Source: Deltaproteobacteria bacterium (GTDB taxonomy: Bacteria; Myxococcota_A; UBA9160; JAFDDA01). Taken from it: DNA of 38,018 nt. Shown one piece after another: positions 22,300 through 29,298 of the stretch. Below the pieces are notes generated by a model. It was given only the letters and a program-made list of their open reading frames with translations, ran no database searches and was not told where the DNA came from. The stretch is from the NCBI GenBank assembly GCA_019311105.1, contig JAFDDA010000022.1:1-38018 (forward strand), in the 5' to 3' direction. The translations under genes were made by a program, and so were the position numbers. The stretch's first letter is position 1; each line of letters begins with the position of its first letter.

Positions 22300-24651
22300 T
22301 CAGCGCCCGGCCGCGGTGACGCGGCACGGGACGTAGCGATGATGGGGGATTCCGGTGAAGGGGTCTCGGTCGGCGACGTCGGTCAACTCGTTCAGGTTCA
22401 CGCCATCGACGGCCACGTCGCCCTCGGCGCTCGAGTGGATCATGCCGAAACCGTTGGGCACCCAGACGTGGCCAGGTCGGAGCTTGCTGTCGAGTGTCGC
22501 CGGCAGCTCGGCGGCGCCACGGTTCGTCTCGAGCCGGACGGCGTCGCCGTCGGCAACTCCGAGCTTCTCCGCATCGTCTGGCGACAGGTTCAGTGTGCAG
22601 TGCGGCCCGCGTCCCTTCCGCCAGTTCGGATCGCGCTGAATCGTGTTCGCGGTCCAGCGCGTGCGCAGCCCTGCGGCGAGCACGAACGGATATTCCGCAT
22701 CGTCCTCGAGCGGTGTGTCGATGGCTCGAGCGACCTCCGGCAGCAAGGCTTCAGGCGTAAGCCGGACCTTGCCATCGGCGTGGCCGATATGGTCGCGGAG
22801 CGGGTCTTCTTCGTTGGCCCGCGCGATGGCGACGCCCTCGGGGTGCGCAAGGATGCGGCGGAAGATCTCGTTGCCGAGGGCGAAGGGATTTTCGTCGGCA
22901 AACTCCGGGCCAAGCTCGCGCAGAACGCTTTCGCGCCGCTGCATCCCGTTCAGGTGGCTCTGGGCCCAGATGCCCGCGAGCGACGGCGCCGGCAGGTGCG
23001 GCCCCACGGTCCGATACGCCCAATAGATCATGGCGTTCTCGCCGGACTCGGCGGCCTTTCCGCGCGCGGTGGCGAGCCAGCCCATGGCGGCGGCCGGGTC
23101 GGTGGTGGCGTTCTTTCCTAGCTCGAAGAGCTCGGGCGGCGGCTCGGGGAAGACCCCGAGCGCCTCGATCAATCGCACGTAGATCTCCGGCTCCGGCAGG
23201 GCCTCAGCCGGGGGCGGCACCACGGGCGGGCGAACTTGCACGTGGACCTCGGGCCAGCCCTTCGGGAACAGCGCCATCTCCCACTTCTCGTAACCGACCG
23301 GCGTCGGCAGCACGTAGTCGGCCAGGCGCGCGGTCTCGGTCATCGCCGGGTCGATCACCACGACGAGATCGAGTGCCTCGAAGGCCTCGCGCCACCTCGC
23401 GGCATCGGAGAAGGAGAGGATCGGGTTCGACCCCTCCACCACGACGGCACGGATGCGCTCGGGATGATCGATCGTCGCTTCTTCCGGGAAGAGCGTCGGC
23501 GAGAACATGCCCATGTTGCCCAGGGCCCGGATCGCCGGGATGCCCGACGCCAGCGCCCGCTCGGGCTCGCTCACCCGCTCGGCGTCGACGATCGGCGGCG
23601 CGATCGTCTCCATGAAGATCATGCCGCCCTTACGCCCGGCGTTTCCGGTGACGACGGTGAGCACGCGGATCAAGTAGGAGATCAGGGTGGAGAAGCGCGT
23701 CTGCTCGATCCCGAGGTCGAAGAAGACACCCGCCCCGTCGGCCGCGGCGAACTCGCGCGCGGTGTCGAGCACGACCTGGGCGTCGAGCTCGCAACGCTCC
23801 GCCATGGCCGCGACATCCACGCCGGTCAACGCTTCGCTCAGGGCATCGAACCCCAGGGTGCGCTCGGCCACGAAGGCCTCGTCGTGCCAGCCGTTCTGGA
23901 CGATGGCCGCGCTGAGGGCGAGCAGCAGATAGACGTCAGTGCCGGGTCGCAAGCGGAGGTGGCGGTCGGCGGCGCGGGTCGTCTCCGTCTCACGCGGATC
24001 GACGGCGACCATCTTGCGCGCCGGGTCTTCGGCGTAGTCCTTGAAGAACTCGTTGGCGTTGTGGCCGCGGTTGCTGATCCGCGGGTTCGTTCCCATCACG
24101 AGCATGTAGTTCGTGCGGTCCTGGTCGATGTGCAGGTACGTCGCCGGCGAACTACCGAACATCCAGCCGTCGACCAGGGCGTGCTGGGTCTTCTCCTGGG
24201 CGAACGCGTTGTACCAGCGCTTCGAGCCCATGCCGCGCAGCCAACCCAGGGCGTAGGCCCCGTCCATGTGGTTCGCCTGGCCGCCGACGCCCACGAGCGA
24301 GATCGAGCGACCGCCGTGCTCGTCGCGGATGCGGCCCATCTTCTCGGCGATCTCGGCGATGGCGACGTCCCAGGAGACCCGCTCGAAGGTGCCGTCCGGG
24401 CGGCGCCGCAGCGGGTGCTGGGTGCGCTCGCCGTGCTCGACGTAGTTGGCAACGCGGAAGCCCTTGTTGCAGATGTAACCGTGGCTGATGGGGCTCGTCT
24501 CGTCGGCGCGGACCTTGCTGATCTTGCCCGCCGCGACGTCGACGCGGATGCCGCAGTTGTGGCTGCACAAGACACAGACGGTGGCGAGGTTCTCGGCATC
24601 GAGGGGCATGGGCTCACGAGAGACGGACGGGTCGACGGTTCGCATGGGCAT
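22300..24651 (-). CDS. Molybdopterin (bis-MGD) oxidoreductase, DMSO-reductase superfamily
   Basis: The 783-residue protein has an N-terminal 4Fe-4S motif with Cys26, Cys29, Cys33 and Cys61 (CVLCSHNC...YIC). MGTNPRISN, VAVDPRETETTRAADRHLRLRPGTD and a C-terminal molydopterin-dinucleotide domain with LNLSPDDAEKLGVADGDAVRLETNRG follow. No Tat motif is visible, so it is likely cytoplasmic. Around the metal-ligand position the sequence is EKTQHALVDGWMFGSS; there is no Cys or Sec, so the Mo ligand may be Asp or another residue. It belongs with BisC/formate-dehydrogenase-like enzymes; the substrate is unknown, and no electron-transfer subunit is adjacent. ATG at 24651 was chosen because AGGAGG lies seven bases before it; a TTG two codons upstream overlaps the preceding stop region. 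Confidence 0.88.
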   Translation of the reverse strand: MPMRTVDPSVSREPMPLDAENLATVCVLCSHNCGIRVDVAAGKISKVRADETSPISHGYICNKGFRVANYVEHGERTQHPLRRRPDGTFERVSWDVAIAEIAEKMGRIRDEHGGRSISLVGVGGQANHMDGAYALGWLRGMGSKRWYNAFAQEKTQHALVDGWMFGSSPATYLHIDQDRTNYMLVMGTNPRISNRGHNANEFFKDYAEDPARKMVAVDPRETETTRAADRHLRLRPGTDVYLLLALSAAIVQNGWHDEAFVAERTLGFDALSEALTGVDVAAMAERCELDAQVVLDTAREFAAADGAGVFFDLGIEQTRFSTLISYLIRVLTVVTGNAGRKGGMIFMETIAPPIVDAERVSEPERALASGIPAIRALGNMGMFSPTLFPEEATIDHPERIRAVVVEGSNPILSFSDAARWREAFEALDLVVVIDPAMTETARLADYVLPTPVGYEKWEMALFPKGWPEVHVQVRPPVVPPPAEALPEPEIYVRLIEALGVFPEPPPELFELGKNATTDPAAAMGWLATARGKAAESGENAMIYWAYRTVGPHLPAPSLAGIWAQSHLNGMQRRESVLRELGPEFADENPFALGNEIFRRILAHPEGVAIARANEEDPLRDHIGHADGKVRLTPEALLPEVARAIDTPLEDDAEYPFVLAAGLRTRWTANTIQRDPNWRKGRGPHCTLNLSPDDAEKLGVADGDAVRLETNRGAAELPATLDSKLRPGHVWVPNGFGMIHSSAEGDVAVDGVNLNELTDVADRDPFTGIPHHRYVPCRVTAAGR

Positions 24652-24653
24652 CT

Positions 24654-25160
24654 TCAATCCTCCTGGGGCGCAGGCCTTCGGGGCGGAAACGTTTCAGGGA
24701 AACCAAGCGCGCGCAGAGCCGGGCCGGGCCGGGCCTCGATGGCGCGTGCCTCGATCGGCTCGTCGCACTCGGAACAGACGAGGGTCGGCGTCGTTGCATG
24801 CCCACACGTCCGATGGTGGAGTTCGAGGGGTGCGCCCTCTTCGCCGGCCTCCCAACGGTCGCCCCAACGAACGAGCGATGCGATCACGGGGTAGAGGTCG
24901 AGCCCCTTCTCGGTGAGCTTGTACTCGTGGCGCACGGGACGTTCCTGATAGGCGACGCGTTCGAGCACACCCTCGTCCACGAGCTTGCGGAGGCGGTCGG
25001 AAAGCACGTGGGGCGTGGCGCCGAGCTGGGCCTGGAAGTCGTCGAAGCGGCGCGTCCCGAGAAAGCAGTCGCGCAGGACCATGAGCGTCCAGCGGTCCCC
25101 CACCACCGCGAGGGTGCGGGCCACCGAGCAGGTCATCTCACCGATGTCGCTCCAACGCAC
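24654..25160 (-). CDS. HxlR-family transcriptional regulator
   Basis: The protein is 168 residues from GTG 25160. The winged helix-turn-helix begins MTCSVARTLAVVGDRWTLMVLRDCFLG, with RRFDDFQAQLGATPHVLSDRLRKLVDEGVLERVAY as recognition helix and wing, and the C-terminal dimer helix includes LYPVIASLVRWGDRW. A tail HHRTCGHATTPTLVCSECDEPI contains Cys and His residues suited to a zinc site, found in part of the family. The start could also be TTG 25196, giving 180 residues, or ATG 25136; RWSDIGEMTC is the usual beginning of such proteins. HxlR proteins sense small electrophiles or metabolites and often control adjacent oxidoreductases; here the next five genes, starting 2 bases downstream, are the likely targets. 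Confidence 0.88.
   Translation of the reverse strand: MRWSDIGEMTCSVARTLAVVGDRWTLMVLRDCFLGTRRFDDFQAQLGATPHVLSDRLRKLVDEGVLERVAYQERPVRHEYKLTEKGLDLYPVIASLVRWGDRWEAGEEGAPLELHHRTCGHATTPTLVCSECDEPIEARAIEARPGPALRALGFPETFPPRRPAPQED
24659..24664 (-). promoter_or_regulatory. Ribosome-binding site that sets the molybdopterin oxidoreductase start
   Basis: The minus strand reads AGGAGG, seven bases before ATG 24651, inside the end of the HxlR gene. It favours ATG over a TTG at 24657. Confidence 0.75.
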
Positions 25161-25165
25161 GGCGA

Positions 25166-25185
25166 CGAAAGTAACTTCCTTTTCG
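25166..25185. promoter_or_regulatory. Candidate operator in the divergent HxlR/PNPOx region
   Basis: CGAAAGTAACTTCCTTTTCG has 5-bp inverted arms (CGAAA/TTTCG) and is A/T-rich relative to the surroundings. It lies just upstream of the proposed HxlR start, where autoregulatory sites of this family are often placed. The inner bases do not pair, so this is weak. Confidence 0.25.
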
Positions 25186-25264
25186 GAAGCCAACAAGTCG
25201 TCCCGGGCACGGCTTGCGGCGGGTTAGGATCGCCCTCCCGGCCCCCTGGCCACTCAGGAGCCCC

Positions 25265-25711
25265 ATGACCGTCTCCGCCCCCGATCGAGCCGCCTTCTTC
25301 GCCGACGTCGAGGCGGCCAGCCAGAATGCCACCTACGCCGCCCTCGCCACCGTCGCGGCCGGCGAGCCGCGCGTCCGCATCGTGCACCCCACCTGGGAGG
25401 GCGACACGCTCTGGTTCGCCACCTTCACCGGCTCGGCCAAGCACCGACAGCTCGAAGCCACCCCCACGGTGGAGCTGCAGTTCCAGGTGGCCCCGCCGGA
25501 GTTCATCCACGTCGTCGTCCGCGGCCAGGCAAGCGTCGAGAGCGATGCCGCGGAGCGGGCGCGCATCTGGGACGTCATCGACTACGACCTCAGTGCCTTC
25601 TGGTCCGGCGGCCCGACCGACGAGAGCTACACCGCCGTGCGTGTTACGCCCGAGCGCGTCGAGTTGTCGAAGCTCTACGGGACCCAGGACCGCCGCGTGT
25701 GGCAGCGCTGA
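25265..25711 (+). CDS. Pyridoxamine 5'-phosphate oxidase-family (flavin split-barrel) protein
   Basis: The 148-residue protein has the split-barrel pattern of general-stress/PNPOx-like proteins: YAALATVAAGEPRVRIVHPTWEGDTLWFATFTGSAKHRQLEATPTVELQF (about 19-68), then FIHVVVRGQASVESDAAER and a C-terminal AVRVTPERVELSKLYG. The family binds FMN or F420, and the substrate is not predictable from this sequence. The ATG at 25265 is preceded by AGGAG, which excludes an upstream start. Its TGA overlaps the ATG of the next gene by one base, so translation of the two is coupled. Divergent from the HxlR gene, it may be part of the same regulon. Confidence 0.82.
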   Translation: MTVSAPDRAAFFADVEAASQNATYAALATVAAGEPRVRIVHPTWEGDTLWFATFTGSAKHRQLEATPTVELQFQVAPPEFIHVVVRGQASVESDAAERARIWDVIDYDLSAFWSGGPTDESYTAVRVTPERVELSKLYGTQDRRVWQR

Positions 25712-26514
25712 TGGGGGACGGGGTCGCACTCGACGGTTTCGAGGTCACGACGTTCGAGCACGAAGGCCAGCCGCGCACGGTCTACCGGGCCGGCGAGGGC
25801 CCGGGCGTCATCATCATGCACGAGATCCCCGGCATCACGCCCGAGGTCGCCGGCTTCGCTCGACGTGTCGTAGGCGCGGGCTTCTCCGTATACATGCCCG
25901 ACATGTTCGGAACCCCCGGCAAGGCGCTCTCGCTCCCCTACGTCGCGAACCAGATGGCGCGTGCTTGCATCAGCCGCGAGTTTCAGGTCCTGGCCGCCCA
26001 CGAGGCCAGCCCGATCACGGATTGGCTACGCGCCCTCTGCCGCCACGCCCACGCCGAACAGGGCGGCGCGGGCGTTGGCGCCATCGGCATGTGCCTCACC
26101 GGGAACTTCGCCCTCGCCCTCATGGTGGACGAGTCGGTGATGGCACCGGTCCTTTCTCAGCCGTCCCTCCCCTTCGGGCTCGGCAGCGACCGCCGCGCCG
26201 GCCTACATCTGTCGCCCGAACAACTCGACACCGTTCGGCGACGCGCACGCGGTGGCTGCCCGGTGCTCGGCATGCGCTTCACCCACGATGCCCTGTGCCC
26301 CGGCGAGCGTTTCGACACCCTGCGGCGCGAGCTCGGCGACGAAGGCTTCGAAGCGATCGAGATCGACAGCGGCCCCGGAAACCCCCACGGCCTTTCCCGA
26401 ATGGCCCACTCGGTGGTGACCACGGAGCTCGTGGACGAGGCGGGCCACCCGACGCGCGAGGCTCTCGACCGGGTTCTCGGCTTCTTTGCCGAACGGTTGC
26501 GCACCGAAGCCTGA
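25711..26514 (+). CDS. Dienelactone hydrolase-family alpha/beta hydrolase
   Basis: The 267-residue protein has GPGVIIMHEIPGITPEVAGFARRVVGAGFSVYMPDMFG, the N-terminal sheet of dienelactone hydrolases, and a nucleophile elbow GMCLTGN with Cys128. Asp193 in RFTHDALCPGER and His226 in GNPHG complete the expected triad. Family members open enol-lactones such as dienelactone from chloroaromatic degradation, but many have other ester substrates. The long insertion SQPSLPFGLGSDRRAGLHLSPEQLDTVRRRARGG is larger than in the simplest members. ATG overlaps the preceding TGA. Downstream of the stop is a short cccgaa-rich repeat. Confidence 0.88.
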   Translation: MGDGVALDGFEVTTFEHEGQPRTVYRAGEGPGVIIMHEIPGITPEVAGFARRVVGAGFSVYMPDMFGTPGKALSLPYVANQMARACISREFQVLAAHEASPITDWLRALCRHAHAEQGGAGVGAIGMCLTGNFALALMVDESVMAPVLSQPSLPFGLGSDRRAGLHLSPEQLDTVRRRARGGCPVLGMRFTHDALCPGERFDTLRRELGDEGFEAIEIDSGPGNPHGLSRMAHSVVTTELVDEAGHPTREALDRVLGFFAERLRTEA

Positions 26515-26542
26515 GCCGAACCCGAAGCCCGAACGCCCGAAC
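26515..26542 (+). repeat. Short tandem CCCGAA/GCCCGAAC array after the hydrolase stop
   Basis: Bases 26527-26542 are GCCCGAAC twice, preceded by two related CCGAA units, starting one base after the stop codon. It is too short to be more than a slippage duplication. Confidence 0.55.
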
Positions 26543-26576
26543 GCGCGCCTCCTTTTCCGGCCGACTTCGGGTGATA

Positions 26577-28352
26577 ATGGGGGCGATGCTGCGCTGCACC
26601 CTTGCTGTCTTCCTCGGCCTCGTCACTTTGCCGGCAGCGCCCGCACGCGCCGAAACCTACGTCGACGTCACGGCGGAAGCCGGCCTCGCCTACGTGCAGC
26701 ACGTCCACAACGCCTCGCCCGACTGCCTGCTCTTCGAACTCTTTTGTGAGCCCGAGCGCATGACCGGCGGTGGGGCCGTGGGTGACGTCGACGGCGACGG
26801 CCTGGCCGACCTCTACGTCACCCGGCTCGAGGCCCATGACCTGCTGTTCCTGAACGATGGCGACGGCACCTTCACGGAGGCGACGGCCGGATCAGGGCTC
26901 GACGCCTTCGTCCTCGACAGCAACGGCGCCGCCTTCGCTGACGTCGACCTCGACGGCGACCTCGACCTCTACCTCATGGGCATCACCGGCGGCCGCTTCC
27001 ACCTCTTCATCAACGATGGCAGCGGCACGTTCACCGAGGAGGCCGTGGCGCGCGGCGCAGCCGTAGACACCGGCGACAACCACTACGGTTGGAGCGTCGC
27101 CGTCGGCGACTTCGACCGCGACGGTTACCCGGACTTCTACACCGGCGAGTGGCGCCCGTCGGGCCTCGCGGGCGACCCGTCCGTCTCGCACTCCCGGCTG
27201 CTCCAGAACCGCGGAGCCGCCCAACCCGGCCACTTCGACGACGTCACCGTGGCGGCGGGGGTGGCCCCGGAGTCGGTCTATGCCGAGGAGTCGTGGGTCT
27301 TCGCCCCGGCCTTCGTCGATCTCGACGGCGACGGCTGGCAAGACCTCGCGCTCGCCAGCGACTTCGGCACGAGCCTCGTCTTCTGGAACGATGGCGACGA
27401 GACCTTCACTGAAGACACGGTCGCGGCGGGGGTCGGCACGGACGAGAACGGCATGGGCTCGACCTTCGGGGACTACGACGGCGACGGCGACCTCGACTGG
27501 TTCGTGACCTCGATCTTCGACCCGGACGACCCCTGCCCCAGCGAACCGGGCTGTAACTGGGGCGCCACCGGGAACCGGCTCTACCAGAACGAGGGCAACC
27601 GGCAGTTCTCCGACGCCACCGACACCGCCGGCGTTCGCGACGGCGACTGGGGGTGGGGCGCCGCCTTCTTCGATTCGGACAACGACGGGGACCTCGACCT
27701 CGTCATGACCAACGGCGTCGACTTCCCAGCTTCGCAGACCACGCTCGACGCACCTTGGGAGAACGACCCCATGCGCTTCTGGCGCAACGACGGCTCGGGC
27801 GGCCATGCGGAGGAATCCGCAGCCGTCGGCCTCACCGACACGGGCTCCGGCAAGGGCCTCCTGACCTGGGACTACGACGACGATGGTGACCTCGACCTGC
27901 TCGTCGTGAACAACCCGAGCGGTGCGCGCCTCTATCGCAACGACGGGGGCAACGCGAACGATTGGCTTCGTGTGCGGGTCGTCCACGAGGGCACGGACAC
28001 GCCGGTGCTCGGTGCGCGCGTGGTGTTGCAGCTCGAAGCCGAAGGCCCGACGCAGTTGCGGGAGATCGGCGCCGACGCCCATTTTCTGGTTTCAGGGGAA
28101 GCCGTCGCGCACTTCGGGCTCGGCGTATCGGACCCGACGAATCGCGTCGCCGAAGTCCGCGTGACCCTGCCCGACGGAACCACCCGCGCGCGCTTCTCGG
28201 TGTTGCGGAATCGGACCCTCGTCCTCAGCAACGCCCCGCGCGGCTGCGGGCTGCTCGGTGCCGAAGCCGTGGTGGCCGTGGCCCTGGCGAGGGCCGGTCA
28301 GCGCGCTAGAGCGCGTCGATCGAGAGGTCTTCGTCGTCGCGTTGGGGCATGA
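26577..28352 (+). CDS. CRTAC1/ASPIC-type FG-GAP repeat protein, exported, with possible C-terminal sorting tail
   Basis: ATG 26577 (or 26586) gives 591 residues with a signal peptide ending near ARAE. Seven calcium-loop motifs of the DxDxDG type follow (DVDGDGLAD, DVDLDGDLD, DFDRDGYPD, DLDGDGWQD, DYDGDGDLD, DSDNDGDLD, DYDDDGDLD), fitting a seven-bladed FG-GAP/VCBS propeller. The UnbV/ASPIC domain (about 445-550) begins NDWLRVRVV and ends TLPDGTTRARFSVLRNRTLVL. The end reads GCGLLGAEAVVAVALARAGQRARARR: Cys-Gly, a short hydrophobic stretch and an Arg-rich tail, the tripartite plan of Gram-negative sorting signals; this part is inference. A secreted or surface-attached adhesion or binding role is likely. 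The last 47 bases overlap the PspC gene tail to tail. The frame is also open upstream of 26577 over the two preceding genes, but has no signal peptide there. Confidence 0.85.
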   Translation: MGAMLRCTLAVFLGLVTLPAAPARAETYVDVTAEAGLAYVQHVHNASPDCLLFELFCEPERMTGGGAVGDVDGDGLADLYVTRLEAHDLLFLNDGDGTFTEATAGSGLDAFVLDSNGAAFADVDLDGDLDLYLMGITGGRFHLFINDGSGTFTEEAVARGAAVDTGDNHYGWSVAVGDFDRDGYPDFYTGEWRPSGLAGDPSVSHSRLLQNRGAAQPGHFDDVTVAAGVAPESVYAEESWVFAPAFVDLDGDGWQDLALASDFGTSLVFWNDGDETFTEDTVAAGVGTDENGMGSTFGDYDGDGDLDWFVTSIFDPDDPCPSEPGCNWGATGNRLYQNEGNRQFSDATDTAGVRDGDWGWGAAFFDSDNDGDLDLVMTNGVDFPASQTTLDAPWENDPMRFWRNDGSGGHAEESAAVGLTDTGSGKGLLTWDYDDDGDLDLLVVNNPSGARLYRNDGGNANDWLRVRVVHEGTDTPVLGARVVLQLEAEGPTQLREIGADAHFLVSGEAVAHFGLGVSDPTNRVAEVRVTLPDGTTRARFSVLRNRTLVLSNAPRGCGLLGAEAVVAVALARAGQRARARRSRGLRRRVGA

Positions 28353-28533
28353 CGATCCAGAGGATCACGTAGACGATGATTCCAGGGAAGGCCGCCGACA
28401 GCACCGACACGAGCACGAAGAGCACGCGCACCAGGCCCGGGCTCCAGCCCAGCCAGTTCGCGAGCCCTCCACAGACACCCGCCAGCATTCGATCCTGGCG
28501 GGAACGCATCAGCCCCGGCTTCGACTCAGACAT
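28306..28533 (-). CDS. PspC-domain membrane protein
   Basis: The 75-residue protein is a bare PspC domain: LMRSRQDRMLAGVCGGLANWLGWSPGLVRVLFVLVSVLSAAFPGIIVYVILWIVMPQRDDED. The Arg-rich start, GVCGGLA motif and one long hydrophobic region (41-64) are diagnostic. PspC in enterobacteria works with PspB in the phage-shock membrane stress response; stand-alone PspC proteins are common elsewhere, and their role is not defined. GGGAG lies nine bases before the ATG. No pspA/B/F is in the window. Its 3' end overlaps the ASPIC-protein gene by 47 bases. Confidence 0.88.
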   Translation of the reverse strand: MSESKPGLMRSRQDRMLAGVCGGLANWLGWSPGLVRVLFVLVSVLSAAFPGIIVYVILWIVMPQRDDEDLSIDAL

Positions 28534-28613
28534 CCATGGTTCTCCCGTTCGGGTCGCGCGCGGATACTACGCCGACGCGCCCCGTTCGGTTCACGACGAT
28601 CTCGCCGAAAGAG

Positions 28614-28681
28614 CTAGGCGCCCTTCCGGTTGGCGGCGAGGCGCCTTCGGGTTGGCGGCTAGGCGCCTTCGCGGCTGGTGG
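28614..28681. repeat. Three-unit tandem repeat at the CBS gene stop
   Basis: Three units of 22-23 bases (28614-28636, 28637-28658, 28659-28681) share AGGCGCC, TTC and a GG(T/C)TGG part. The rightmost holds the last codons and the stop of the minus-strand CBS gene; the other two lie downstream of it. The middle copy has TCG in place of the stop. Confidence 0.7.
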
Positions 28682-29174
28682 TGATGTTGGCCCCGACCTG
28701 GGGTGGCAGGTTCATGATCTCCCGCGGGAAGTGATCGACCAGGAACTCCACCACGTCGCGCACGGAGATGATCGCCACGGGGTGGTCGTTCTCATCCACC
28801 ACCGGCACGTGCCGGAAGCCGCCCACCGCCATCCGGTTCAGCACGAAGGCCACCGTCGCGTTCGAGAGCAGCGCATCGGGGCTGCGGGTCATGACCTCCT
28901 GCAGCGGAAGGGTCGCCGGGTTCCGCCCCCGGTCGATGATCCGGTACAGGACGTCGCGCTCGGTGAAGATGCCCGCAAGGGGGCTCTCCATCCCGCCGTC
29001 GTCCGTCACCAGGACACAGCCGCGATGCTCTTTCTGCATCGCATGCATGGCTTCACTCACGAACTGCTCGCGAGAAAAGCAAAGCGGGCTGCGCTGAGGC
29101 AGGACGCTCATGGGTTGTTTGAGGATGCTCGCGTCGAAGACGCCTTTGCCGCGCGCGGGTCGCTGCTTGGCCAT
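28659..29174 (-). CDS. Two-CBS-domain protein
   Basis: The 171-residue protein has a CBS pair: first SPLCFSREQFVSEAMHAMQKEHRGCVLVTDDGGMESPLAGIFTERDVLYRII, then EVMTRSPDALLSNATVAFVLNRMAVGGFRHVPVVDENDHPVAIISVRDVVEFLVDHFP. Each repeat has the hGhhTxRDhh ending typical of adenosine-ligand-binding CBS domains. It has no enzymatic or membrane domain, so it most likely binds AMP, ATP or SAM and regulates a partner. The longer frame to 29252 has no good start signal, while ATG 29174 has an AAGGGGG sequence before it. The gene is transcribed away from the histidine kinase gene, 124 bases distant. Partner unknown. Confidence 0.85.
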   Translation of the reverse strand: MAKQRPARGKGVFDASILKQPMSVLPQRSPLCFSREQFVSEAMHAMQKEHRGCVLVTDDGGMESPLAGIFTERDVLYRIIDRGRNPATLPLQEVMTRSPDALLSNATVAFVLNRMAVGGFRHVPVVDENDHPVAIISVRDVVEFLVDHFPREIMNLPPQVGANITTSREGA

Positions 29175-29284
29175 CGAAGCCCCCCTTCCCGCCCCGCAGG
29201 GCCTTGCCATGGTACGCCGGCGGCACGGGGGCTGTAAAGCGGGCCGGTTCAAGCGCCTTCGTCGATCGGTCGAAGAAACGCCTT

Positions 29285-29290
29285 GGAGGA
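29285..29290 (+). promoter_or_regulatory. Ribosome-binding site for a TTG start of the histidine kinase
   Basis: GGAGGA lies eight bases before TTG 29299. It marks TTG as the start; longer reading from upstream would add a basic stretch that resembles shadow sequence. Confidence 0.7.
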
Positions 29291-29298
29291 CCGCGCGT

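Noticed and set aside
25326..26576. An upstream extension of the ASPIC protein frame over two genes
   Set aside because: The extension is a shadow of the PNPOx and hydrolase genes. A proper signal peptide starts at 26577.
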